Shown: positions 15,234-22,142, counted from the stretch's first letter. The stretch: DNA of 28,633 nucleotides from Thiosocius sp049669185 (GCA_049669185.1 JBATKF010000195.1:1-28633), one strand, 5' to 3'. Notes: generated by a model from the sequence alone, not told the origin. Numbers and translations are program-made.

Positions 15234-16028
15234 ATGCTATTTCGGCAAATCGTATTCTATTCGCTATTCATCGGACTCCTGGCCGGTTCGGTGTTGACAG
15301 TGGTCCAGACATGGCAGGTCGTGCCAATAATCCAGGGCGCCGAGTTTTACGAGGGTGCGGCCGAACCGGCATTGGTGCCTTTCAGGGACGGCCACGGTCA
15401 TAGTCACAGCCACGCTGCTGCCGACGCGGGAGGAGAGGAGACGTGGGCGCCCGCTGACGGATTCGAGCGAACGGCGTTCACATTGCTGTCGAACGTGCTC
15501 ACGGCTGTCGGCTTCTCGCTGGTGATCCTGGCCGCCATGGTAGCGACGCTCAAGCTGCGGCGTAATGGCGCTGCCGGTCTGGATTGGCGCTACGGCCTGA
15601 TCTGGGGTGCTGCGGGTTACACGGTCTTCTGGCTGGCGCCGGCGCTGGGTCTTCCACCGGAAATTCCTCTTGCCGCCGCAGCGCCGCTGGAAGATCGCCA
15701 GCTATGGTGGATATTCGCCGTGCTCTGCACGGCGGCAGGTCTTGCCGGGCTGGCGTTTGGCAAGTCGCCATGGCGCTGGGCCGCGCTGCTCTTGCTGGTG
15801 GTCCCGCATTTGATTGGCGCACCGCATCCCGAGGGCACGATGTTCGCCGAGCAACCACCGGAAGCCGCGGCAGCCTTGGAAGCGCTTGCGCAGCAGTTTA
15901 TCGGTGCAACAGCAATCGCCAACGCCGCTCTCTGGATAGTGCTGGGGCTGGCGGGTGGCTGGGCGTTGCGGCGGATGCTCAAATCTACCGAGGAAACGTC
16001 CTCGCACTTCAAGTCGCATTCATTTTGA
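15234..16028 (+). CDS. cbtA: CbtA-type cobalt transporter, integral membrane subunit
   Basis: 264 residues with about five to six membrane segments. It starts MLFRQIVFYSLFIGLLAGS, and residues 54-60 form a histidine-rich loop (H54-G-H56-S-H58-S-H60). The rest matches CbtA: ERTAFTLLSNVLTAVGFSL, WGAAGYTVFWLAPALGLPPEIP, an AAPLEDRQLWW element and VVPHLIGAPHP. CbtA and CbtB were predicted as a cobalt importer from co-occurrence with B12 genes and riboswitches; here the cobalt user is thiocyanate hydrolase instead. GAGGAGAG at 15222-15229 supports ATG 15234; an upstream in-frame ATG at 15165 lies inside cbtB. The gene is flanked on both sides by cbtB copies. Confidence 0.88.
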   Translation: MLFRQIVFYSLFIGLLAGSVLTVVQTWQVVPIIQGAEFYEGAAEPALVPFRDGHGHSHSHAAADAGGEETWAPADGFERTAFTLLSNVLTAVGFSLVILAAMVATLKLRRNGAAGLDWRYGLIWGAAGYTVFWLAPALGLPPEIPLAAAAPLEDRQLWWIFAVLCTAAGLAGLAFGKSPWRWAALLLLVVPHLIGAPHPEGTMFAEQPPEAAAALEALAQQFIGATAIANAALWIVLGLAGGWALRRMLKSTEETSSHFKSHSF

Positions 16029-16053
16029 CCAACAGACGATAGGAGAGACGACC

Positions 16054-16248
16054 ATGCAGAATCAAACCAGTCAGGCGGAAGTTCTTCGCGCGACCACCAT
16101 CTCGACAACCATTTCGAAACCGCTGCAGCTTTTCGCCGCTTTCGTGCTGGGAGGGGCAATCGTGTACGGCGCAGGGTTTTTCGACACTGCAGCTGTACAT
16201 AACGCAGCTCACGATATGCGTCATTCCCAAGGCTTCCCCTGCCACTAG
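16054..16248 (+). CDS. cbtB: CbtB-type cobalt transporter subunit, copy 2
   Basis: 64 residues, AGGAGAG at 16041-16047 before ATG 16054. The first ~22 residues differ from copy 1, but the membrane helix (PLQLFAAFVLGGAIVYGAGFF) and tail (TAAVHNAAHDMRHSQGFPCH) are nearly the same, including every histidine and the last Cys-His. The conserved tail in both copies suggests each is functional and binds metal. It could give a CbtA complex with two different CbtB chains, or allow a different copy number of the small subunit. It closes the cobalt set; a 156-base spacer follows before the sulfur genes. Confidence 0.88.
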   Translation: MQNQTSQAEVLRATTISTTISKPLQLFAAFVLGGAIVYGAGFFDTAAVHNAAHDMRHSQGFPCH

Positions 16249-16333
16249 TGCTTGACAAATAGGCTGCGTGCATCAAACCCGGTGGTCGTTCGGTTCACCG
16301 ATTCGAGCGACTGGCGGGCGCTCAATGAACGGG

Positions 16334-16357
16334 GCTGGCGCGCATAGCGGCGCCAGC
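16334..16357 (+). other. Perfect 8-bp stem-loop between cobalt and sulfur genes
   Basis: GCTGGCGC (16334-16341) pairs fully with GCGCCAGC (16350-16357) around an eight-base loop, in the 156-base spacer between cbtB copy 2 and the DsrE-like gene. No T run follows, so it is more likely an attenuating or mRNA-stabilising element than an intrinsic terminator. A TTGACA at 16252-16257 could be a -35 box, but there is no good -10 match. Confidence 0.4.
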
Positions 16358-16404
16358 AACTCGTTCACACCGGCTTCGGGACTTGATAGTGGGAGGGCAG
16401 AGGA

Positions 16405-16794
16405 ATGTCCAATCGCATTTATATCGTTTGTATATCCGGTACTCGGGAAAAGCTACAGATGGCCGCCATGGTGGCGTCCGTTGCAGCCGCCAGCGGCGAT
16501 TCGGTCTCGGTATTTTTTTCCATGAATGCGCTGCCGTACTTTGTCAAAGGCCGCTCCGCAGACGCTCCGGTAGAAGGTGAGTTCGGTACGCTGTTGGCAA
16601 AAAAAGGGGTGCCGCGCTTCAAACATTTGTTCCATCAAGCGGCCGAACTGGGAGACGCGCAGTTGCTTCCTTGCTCGATGGCAGTCGACCTGATGGAGCT
16701 TTCTGAGGGCGAGCTGGATGCAGAGTTCGGCCCACCTACAGGATTGACGCGTTTTCTGAGCGATGCAGAGGGCGGTCAGCTACTTACGTTCTGA
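16405..16794 (+). CDS. DsrE-family sulfur-carrier protein
   Basis: 129 residues. It begins MSNRIYIVCISGTREKLQMAAMVASVAAASGDSVSVFFSM, the DsrE/DsrF-like alpha/beta opening, and carries a cysteine in LLPC90-SMAVDLM, the region where DsrE-type proteins hold the persulfide-carrying cysteine. C9 is the only other cysteine. DsrE-like proteins (DsrE, DsrE2, DsrE3, TusD) are cytoplasmic sulfur carriers that exchange sulfur with TusA. TusA is the next gene, 37 bases on, so the pair probably forms a sulfur relay. It is not accompanied by DsrF/DsrH and so is not the hexameric DsrEFH system. GGGAGG at 16391-16396 precedes ATG 16405. Confidence 0.78.
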   Translation: MSNRIYIVCISGTREKLQMAAMVASVAAASGDSVSVFFSMNALPYFVKGRSADAPVEGEFGTLLAKKGVPRFKHLFHQAAELGDAQLLPCSMAVDLMELSEGELDAEFGPPTGLTRFLSDAEGGQLLTF

Positions 16795-16831
16795 AAGCGC
16801 AAAAGGACACCAACACAGGAGCACACGGCTA

Positions 16832-17062
16832 ATGAGCGAAGCCAAGATCATCGACGCACGTAACACTTACTGCCCCGGGCCGCTTATGGAGCTCATTACC
16901 TATATGAAGCAGGCGAGCGTCGGCGATAAGCTCGAGTTGCTGTCGACCGACAATGGAACGGCCAATGACGTGCCGGAGTGGATCAATAAGATTGGTCACG
17001 AAATGATCAGCAGTGAGCAGATCGACGGTGTCTGGCACATAACGGTGCGCAAGGTCAAGTAG
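16832..17062 (+). CDS. tusA: TusA-family sulfur-transfer protein
   Basis: 76 residues. The C14-P-G-P17 motif in the N-terminal DARNTYCPGPLMELI segment is the TusA/SirA hallmark, with C14 as the persulfide cysteine. The remainder (GDKLELLSTDNGTANDVPEWINKIGHEM...WHITVRK) follows the two-layer fold of the family. In sulfur oxidisers TusA receives sulfane sulfur from rhodanese or DsrE-type proteins and passes it to oxidation systems; the DsrE-like gene upstream fits this. ACAGGAG at 16815-16821 precedes ATG 16832. Distinct from the housekeeping tRNA-thiolation TusA by its setting. Confidence 0.9.
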   Translation: MSEAKIIDARNTYCPGPLMELITYMKQASVGDKLELLSTDNGTANDVPEWINKIGHEMISSEQIDGVWHITVRKVK

Positions 17063-17136
17063 TTGATGGCGCAGGTTTGCAGAGGGTGTTTGTCAGCAGC
17101 CAGCAATGTACTGTCAATATTGAAGAGGAGAAGGCA

Positions 17137-18270
17137 ATGAGAATCTTAGTCGTCGGTGGCGGCACGGGCGGTACCATTGTGGCCAACAACCTCGCACGGC
17201 GGCTTGCCCCCGAGATTCGCGCCCGTAAAGCCTGGATTACCATGTTGTCGGCTTCCGACCAGCATATGTATCAGCCCGGCCTGCTTTATGTGGCGTTTGG
17301 CCAGATGATGCCGGACGAACTTTATCGAGATCAGGCGAGCCTGCTGGAATCGAGTATCGAGTTCCATGTGGATCCTGCGGAGACTTTCGACCTCGACCAA
17401 AACCAGGTTAAGACCAAAAGCGGCGCCATGTTTGATTACGATTTCCTGGTGATCGCGACTGGTTCACGCATTATGCCCAGAAAGATTCCCGGTCTCCACG
17501 AAGGGGCCGAGACGTTCTACACCGAGGCAGGTGCTGTCAAAATGTTCAAGGCACTGCGTGAGTTCGAGGGGGGTAGGGTCGGCATCGTCGTGGGTGTGCC
17601 GCATAAATGCCCGATCGCACCGGTCGAGGTCACCTTTTCTCTACACGACTATTTCAAGGCGCGCGGCATCCGTGATCAGGTTTCAATCAAGTACCATTAT
17701 CCTATCAACCGTATACATAGCATCGAAAATGTTGCCAAGTGGGCGCAGCCTGAATTTGACCGGATGGGCGTGGAATACGAGACGCTATTCAACATCGAAG
17801 AGGTAGATGTAGAGAACAAGATCGTCAAGAGCCTCGAGGGCTCGGAGTATCAGTACGACCTGTTGATATCGATCCCAGAGCACCACGGAATGGATGTCAT
17901 CGAAAGCAATAAGCTCGGCCCGGATGGCTGGATCCCGACCGATCGGTACAAACTGACCATGGAGGGGCATGACAATGTCTACGTGGTCGGCGATACCACC
18001 AATCTGCCGGTTAGCAAGACCGGCTCGGCCGCCCACTTCGAGGCCGAGGTGATCGCGGAGAACATCGCCTCTATCGTCAAGATCGGCACGCCGGTGAAAG
18101 ACTATGACGGCAAAGTCTATTGTTTCATTGAGGCAGGTCACGACCGTGCGACCTATGCCATGTTCAACTATGAAAATCCACCCGATCTGAAGGCGGCCAA
18201 CAAGTCCATGCATTGGTTCAAAATGTCATACAACAAAATGTATTGGACCAGCGTACGCGGTCTACTCTGA
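17137..18270 (+). CDS. Sulfide:quinone oxidoreductase / flavocytochrome-c-sulfide-dehydrogenase-like flavoprotein
   Basis: 377 residues. The N-terminal FAD-binding motif is VVGGGTGG (residues 5-12), and a second conserved block is FLVIATGSRIMPRKIPG. VVGDTTNLPVSKTGSAAHFEAEVIA is the C-terminal FAD-contact segment. C158 (PHKCPIAPVE) and C329 (KVYCFIEAG) match the two redox cysteines of SQR and FCSD; the third cysteine of the best-known (type I) SQRs, near position 128, is absent. So it is an SQR-like enzyme of another type, or a related persulfide-reacting flavoprotein. AGAGGAG at 17124-17130 fixes ATG 17137; the open frame 20 codons upstream is not used. The C-terminal amphipathic region ends MYWTSVRGLL, which could touch the membrane. 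With TusA, DsrE and DUF1641 genes it probably oxidises sulfide released from COS. Confidence 0.82.
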   Translation: MRILVVGGGTGGTIVANNLARRLAPEIRARKAWITMLSASDQHMYQPGLLYVAFGQMMPDELYRDQASLLESSIEFHVDPAETFDLDQNQVKTKSGAMFDYDFLVIATGSRIMPRKIPGLHEGAETFYTEAGAVKMFKALREFEGGRVGIVVGVPHKCPIAPVEVTFSLHDYFKARGIRDQVSIKYHYPINRIHSIENVAKWAQPEFDRMGVEYETLFNIEEVDVENKIVKSLEGSEYQYDLLISIPEHHGMDVIESNKLGPDGWIPTDRYKLTMEGHDNVYVVGDTTNLPVSKTGSAAHFEAEVIAENIASIVKIGTPVKDYDGKVYCFIEAGHDRATYAMFNYENPPDLKAANKSMHWFKMSYNKMYWTSVRGLL

Positions 18271-18282
18271 GGAGTCACAACG

Positions 18283-18714
18283 ATGAGCACGGCCCCATTG
18301 ACAGAATCCCCCCGGGAAAAGACAGTTTCCGAAAACGACCTTGAACGCATCGCCGAACTGGCTTCCCTTGTTGCAGCGGCCCAGGATGCGTTGAACGACG
18401 ACATGGTGTCCCGTCTGGCTTCGGCCTTTAGCGAAGGCATTACACTGCTGGACCGGTTGACTCGCAACGAAGGACTCATTCGACTGCTGCATATTCTGGA
18501 CAAGCCGGAAATGCAGCACCTGTTGATCAGTCTGTCTCACGGATTGACCAAGATGAGCCGGGAATTCGCAACTACTCCGCCGAGCAAGGGCGGTCTTATC
18601 AGCATGCTGCGGCTGGCCAGGGATCCTGGTACGCAGGAAGGTCTTCGGTCACTCTCGTTGCTCGGCAAATACATGGACGAAAGCATGCGGGAACTTCACC
18701 GCAAGGGCATGTGA
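18283..18714 (+). CDS. DUF1641 protein, partner of the SQR-like flavoprotein
   Basis: 143 residues, helical throughout, no cysteines and no membrane segment. It has the DUF1641 pattern: LVAAAQDALNDDMVSRLASAFSEGITLLDRL, then LLHILDKPEMQHLLISLSHGL, then the terminal GLRSLSLLGKYMDES. Genes of this family are often next to SQR-like or formate dehydrogenase genes; their role is unknown and may be complex assembly or membrane recruitment. It starts 12 bases after the flavoprotein gene, with GAGGAGT at 18269-18275, so co-translation is likely. It is the last + strand gene of the island and converges on a methyltransferase gene. Confidence 0.8.
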   Translation: MSTAPLTESPREKTVSENDLERIAELASLVAAAQDALNDDMVSRLASAFSEGITLLDRLTRNEGLIRLLHILDKPEMQHLLISLSHGLTKMSREFATTPPSKGGLISMLRLARDPGTQEGLRSLSLLGKYMDESMRELHRKGM

Positions 18715-18786
18715 CAATGCGGTTGGCGGCGGGCTCGCACGTCAAGGCTGAGGGTCAGGAACGTGTGGATTTCGGCAAAGCTGTCC

Positions 18787-19617
18787 TCAATCATGTCGCG
18801 CGGGACGCGCAAGGTACGTGTAATAGTTACATGATGCGAAGAAGGTTCCCTGTTCCATCGCCTGCAGCTGGGTGTCAAACCACCGCTGCACCTCATCTGG
18901 GGGCAGGGCCCCGGACGCCTGCACATAGGGCACATAGGTTTGGGCGAAGGATTTGAAGTAGCTCCCCGTGCCTATCTCGGTCACTGCATCTCCCCAGGCA
19001 GTGTCGAGTGTCAGGCCGACTTGCGGCAACAGGCGCGGCAGATCGCGCATGATGCGCGGGTTGTTGAAGGTGGCGTCGGCCAGGGCGACGTCCATCCGAT
19101 GGCCGAAGTCGTGATCTGCAAAGGCATAGGTCAGTGAGGCGTAATCACCGTCGAAGATGACGACGATGCCGTCGGGCCGGACGACGCGCGCCATCTCCTG
19201 TAAGACCTTCTGCGGCTCAGACACATGGCTGATTACGGTATGCGCGATGACCGCGTCAAACGCGTCAGACGAAAAGCCCAGTTGGTGTGCATCGCCGATG
19301 CGAAACTCGATGCGCCCGGCGTTACCTTCTTGGTCCGTGAAATCGCGTGCTGCATCGATGAATGGTTGACATTGATCGATACCATACAGCTGGCCGTCAA
19401 ACTCGGTTCGTCGCGCCAATGTTCGCAGCACGGCGCCGGTGCCGCATCCCACATCGAGCACCTTGGCGGGAGTCGGGAGCTTGAGGTGGGCCGCGTACCT
19501 GTCGAGCAATCGGGAGAACACTGCGTCTTTTGCACGACTTTCCAGGCGCTGGATTAGGCGATCTATCGCTGCCTCGTCAAGCTCGTTGGCGAAGCGGTGC
19601 GGATCACGTGCGGCCAT
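18787..19617 (-). CDS. Class I SAM-dependent methyltransferase
   Basis: 276 residues. Motif I is KVLDVGCGTGAV (residues 52-63), followed by LYGIDQCQPFI (acidic residue for SAM ribose), IEFRIGDAHQLGF and FDAVIAHTVISHV, then the post-motif VVRPDGIVVIFDGDYASL. This is a Methyltransf_11/UbiE-like enzyme with an extra C-terminal helical part that may bind the substrate. The substrate cannot be told; lipid, quinone or small-molecule methylation are all possible. The start at 19617 lacks a strong ribosome-binding site. It lies 62 bases downstream of the cynS fragment on the same strand and converges on the DUF1641 gene. Confidence 0.82.
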   Translation of the reverse strand: MAARDPHRFANELDEAAIDRLIQRLESRAKDAVFSRLLDRYAAHLKLPTPAKVLDVGCGTGAVLRTLARRTEFDGQLYGIDQCQPFIDAARDFTDQEGNAGRIEFRIGDAHQLGFSSDAFDAVIAHTVISHVSEPQKVLQEMARVVRPDGIVVIFDGDYASLTYAFADHDFGHRMDVALADATFNNPRIMRDLPRLLPQVGLTLDTAWGDAVTEIGTGSYFKSFAQTYVPYVQASGALPPDEVQRWFDTQLQAMEQGTFFASCNYYTYLARPARHD

Positions 19618-19679
19618 GTGGAACGCTGTCAGATAGGTGCGACATACTGGATCTCTCTAGGCTCATATCAGCCTCGTCC

Positions 19680-19910
19680 TCACCAGGACTTGTACGGCAG
19701 GAACTTGCCGCTGAGCTTGACCACCACACGGTCACCATTCGGATCTTCTTGCTTGTCGATCTCCATCGTGAAGTCGATGGCACTCATGATGCCGTCGCCG
19801 AACTTCTCGTGGATCGGCTCCTTAATCGTTTCGCCATACACGCCGACGATCTCGTACCAGCGATAGATTACCGGATCCGTCGGTATGGTTTGGTCCCAGA
19901 TCTTGTAAGG
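19680..19910 (-). pseudogene. cynS: Cyanase C-terminal fragment (truncated cynS)
   Basis: Read on the minus strand, this stretch encodes 76 residues beginning PYKIWDQTIPTDPVIYRWYE and ending GKFLPYKSW with a normal stop (19680-19682). This is the catalytic C-terminal half of cyanase: the R-x2-E pair in IYRWYE, VYGETIKEPIHEKFGDGIMSAIDF with its active-site serine, and the final LSGKFLP block are all present. Directly upstream the frame hits a stop (TAA at 19911-19913 in plus coordinates), and codons before it show no similarity to the ~80-residue helical N-terminal domain needed for the decamer. The same strand has no start codon inside the fragment that would give a whole protein. It is thus a 5'-truncated relic rather than a working enzyme. 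Confidence 0.85.
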
Positions 19911-19916
19911 TTAAAT

Positions 19917-19946
19917 CGCCCGTAAATCCTTTCGAATATACGGGCG
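19917..19946. repeat. Inverted repeat at the cynS break point
   Basis: CGCCCGTA (19917-19924) and TACGGGCG (19939-19946) are perfect inverted copies with a 14-base loop. They begin seven bases outside the last cyanase codon, exactly where homology to cynS ends, so they may mark a recombination or excision scar. No transposase remnant is recognisable next to them. Confidence 0.5.
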
Positions 19947-20453
19947 GATCGAAAAAGCTGGATGCTGTTTCGCCTTGCAGCAAATGCGATCGCGCTACTT
20001 TCTTACACCGCATGACATGATGCTGATACGCGCCGACGGATAACTAAATATTTGCGACGGACGATTAATTGTCCAAGATTGAATTCTGATCAGCCCTATA
20101 AGAGATGGCTATGGATCCGGACATTCTATGACCGCGTTCACTGTGCCAAGTGCTGGCTGTCGCGGACCATCATGGCTTCACGCGAGGGGCGGCCGAGGCA
20201 ATATCCGTTTCGCAGCTCACCTTGCGATCATGAGTTAGCGTGGGTCAAGCTGGATGAGCATAGTTGGCTTATCGGTCCCCGATGGATGACTTGAGCCACT
20301 ATATTGCACTATGACGCGAGGGCGCTATCGCTACGATAGCTTGGCGCAGAGCCTCATGCTGATACACTAGGATGATCGTGTGGCTGTCTGGATTCGCGAC
20401 GTGATCGGGGTTGCCTTTGTCCCATTGATCGACAATGCGGTTGCGCCTGAACA
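19947..20453. other. Gene-poor stretch with a perfect stem-loop
   Basis: About 500 bases with no convincing gene; the short frames here (for example 20052-20294) look random. A perfect hairpin, GCTATCG-CTA-CGATAGC, lies at 20324-20340, 114 bases before the channel gene. A 25-codon frame opens with GTG at 20380 and ends TGA at 20455-20457, overlapping the channel start codon (ATGA); it may be a leader peptide but could be chance. No missing N-terminal part of cynS was found here. Confidence 0.35.
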
Positions 20454-20951
20454 ATGAAACGTCGTACCACATATACGAGACCTAAAAGATTCATAGCGGA
20501 TGTTTTTGCTCACACGCCGTTCATTAAGATGGTGCTGTTGCTGGTCTTTCTGTGGTTGGCCTTTGCTGGCGTTATGTATTCGCTGGAGAAGGGGGTGGAG
20601 GGCTCATCCATAAGTTCTTATGGCGAGGCGCTGTACTGGGGAGTTGCGGCATTCTCTACTGCGGGAATTGCCGACATGCCGATCACCAGTGCCGCGCAGC
20701 TTGTCGGCGGATTGTGGATTGTCGTTGGTTCAGTTTTGTTCTTTGGGGCCATCGTCGCGACGGTGACAACCTACTTCATGCGGCCCATGCAGCGGCCACA
20801 TAAGAAGATTATCGATACCATCGAATACAACCTTGAGCAGCTGAATGACCTGACGGTCGAAGAACTCGACTTGCTCAAGGACACCGTCGATACCTTGATT
20901 GTCCATGTCGAAGGCCTCAAAAAGAAACACCGTAGAAACGGAGACGGGTGA
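20454..20951 (+). CDS. Two-TM ion-channel-like protein with a degenerate selectivity filter
   Basis: 165 residues. TM1 is about 26-43, a pore-helix-like segment ALYWGVAAFSTAGIADMPIT spans 59-78, and TM2 is about 82-108; a charged, probably coiled-coil tail (118-160) follows. This is the Ion_trans_2/KcsA-like plan, but the filter that reads T-V-G-Y-G-D in potassium channels is T-A-G-I-A-D here (residues 69-74): the tyrosine and the second glycine are missing. The pore helix and final aspartate are kept, so it descends from a channel but may not select for potassium. A stop just upstream in frame (20448-20450) makes ATG 20454 the first possible start. No good ribosome-binding site is visible, which leaves translational coupling to the tiny overlapping frame as a possibility. 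Confidence 0.72.
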   Translation: MKRRTTYTRPKRFIADVFAHTPFIKMVLLLVFLWLAFAGVMYSLEKGVEGSSISSYGEALYWGVAAFSTAGIADMPITSAAQLVGGLWIVVGSVLFFGAIVATVTTYFMRPMQRPHKKIIDTIEYNLEQLNDLTVEELDLLKDTVDTLIVHVEGLKKKHRRNGDG

Positions 20952-21062
20952 CAGCTGGTGTTTTGCTGAGTCCATCTGCAATGACAGCCGAACCCACTGT
21001 TCGCGACAGTGATCACGGCGAACCGACCGATTGCCTTGAGCGCGCTGAGGTGTGTCGCGTGT

Positions 21063-21380
21063 TCAGCCGCCGCGATCGTCTTCGTCTGTGGCGGCGAACG
21101 GCACGCGCAGGTTTGGATGGTTCAACGGCATATCGATAAATGCCTTGCGGGTCTCCTCGGTGGCGAAATAGATGGTCAGATTGCCGTCCACCACGCTGGG
21201 ATGTCCCTTGATGTCTTGAATATCCTCGCCGGTCATGGGGTCGACGGTTTCGATGCGGTAGTCGGGTTCGTGCAAGCGTCGGCTTTGCGCGCGATCACGC
21301 GGCAGCGCATCTGTGGCGACCCAATTCGCGTACTCGAAGCGGATGGTGGGCGTCGCGCGTGACAGTGAATTCTTTAACAT
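21063..21380 (-). CDS. Hypothetical small protein (105 aa), possibly a cysteine-less YHS-like domain
   Basis: A minus-strand frame of 105 residues with AGAGGA seven to eight bases before its ATG (21378-21380). No signal peptide or membrane segment is seen. Residues 47-85, starting DPMTGEDI and continuing GNLTIYFATEETRKAFIDMP, have the spacing of YHS domains (D-P-V-C-G ... Y-Y-F-C-S-x2-C-x3-F-x3-P) but every cysteine is replaced. If so, it would be a YHS-like fold unable to bind metal through thiols; this is a tentative reading by eye. It converges on the channel gene. The leader contains an inverted repeat at 21401-21420. Confidence 0.55.
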   Translation of the reverse strand: MLKNSLSRATPTIRFEYANWVATDALPRDRAQSRRLHEPDYRIETVDPMTGEDIQDIKGHPSVVDGNLTIYFATEETRKAFIDMPLNHPNLRVPFAATDEDDRGG

Positions 21381-21866
21381 GATGATGTCCTCTGGATAAT
21401 CGCCTTCCGCGGATAAGGCGACGCTTGATGCGTCGTTGCCTGCGCAGGCTGCATCGCATTTCCCGACATGCCGCCGCAGGACTCGGGAGTTGGCGATGAT
21501 TGAAGGACCACTCTAGGCTTGTGCCAGCGCAATAGCTCATCACATTAACTGATAAGAGAGACGCAAGTGCGCCAGCTAAGCCCAAGGGAATAGGGTGCGG
21601 ATATAGAGCGGCACGGTATTGTGCGCGTTGTCCCTTTCAGAGAATCAGGTCCCCGTCGTGATGCGGAAGGCGCAGGTTGGTCATTGTTGCCAGGTATGTA
21701 CGCTAGCGCACGGAAATTCCACAGAATGACGCGTACTGTATAGCGGTTGCGCAACGCCTTTCACTTCATGTCAGGTCGAGATCGCGAGTCGCCGATCCCG
21801 TCATACTTCTCCTTGCCGGTGCGCACCTCGTAGCATTTTTTTTGCCCTGAATGGGAGTGTGCGTAG
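21381..21866. other. Divergent spacer with a hairpin; no gene seen
   Basis: This 486-base spacer separates the minus-strand small protein from the DUF1488 gene. CGCCTT (21401-21406) and AAGGCG (21415-21420) form a perfect six-pair stem in the leader of the minus-strand gene. A run of nine T residues at about 21838-21846 lies just before the DUF1488 start but follows no clear stem. No convincing coding sequence, tRNA or repeat is visible. Confidence 0.4.
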
Positions 21867-22142
21867 ATGAAATTGGACTTTCCGAACCCGAGCCGCAGTT
21901 TCGATGAGAGCAGCAATCGCGTCCGGTTCTGGGGATACGATCGTGCGATCGAGGTTTCATTTTTCGTGGAGGTGGAAGCGCTGCGGCGACTGAGGCCGGA
22001 ACTGGATACGGCCGAAAAGGGATTTCTGAAGACGTTCGATGAGGCACGGGACCGGATTCACGAGGTTGCCGACAAGCTCTATGCTCGCGGTGGCCAGGGT
22101 AAAGGCGATTACGCTTATGTCCTGTCAGCGGTAGATTTTTGA
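21867..22142 (+). CDS. DUF1488 family protein
   Basis: 91 residues. It matches the DUF1488 pattern along its full length: LDFPNPSRSFDESSNRVRFWGYDRAIEVSFFVEVEAL (described by its start and the VRFWGYD and EVSFFVE blocks), then a helix FLKTFDEARDRIHEVADKLY and the ending YAYVLSAVDF. These are short cytoplasmic proteins of unknown function common in proteobacteria, often near regulators or stress genes. GGGAG at about 21852 precedes ATG 21867. It is followed after 130 bases by the glucan-synthase gene; co-transcription is possible but not shown. Confidence 0.82.
   Translation: MKLDFPNPSRSFDESSNRVRFWGYDRAIEVSFFVEVEALRRLRPELDTAEKGFLKTFDEARDRIHEVADKLYARGGQGKGDYAYVLSAVDF

Noticed and set aside
20052..20294. 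80-codon frame with a TTG start
   Set aside because: No ribosome-binding site, no family resemblance and biased composition.
20380..20457. 25-codon leader peptide overlapping the channel start (ATGA)
   Set aside because: The overlap is suggestive and AGGA lies upstream, but the frame is too short to tell from chance, so it is not listed as a gene.
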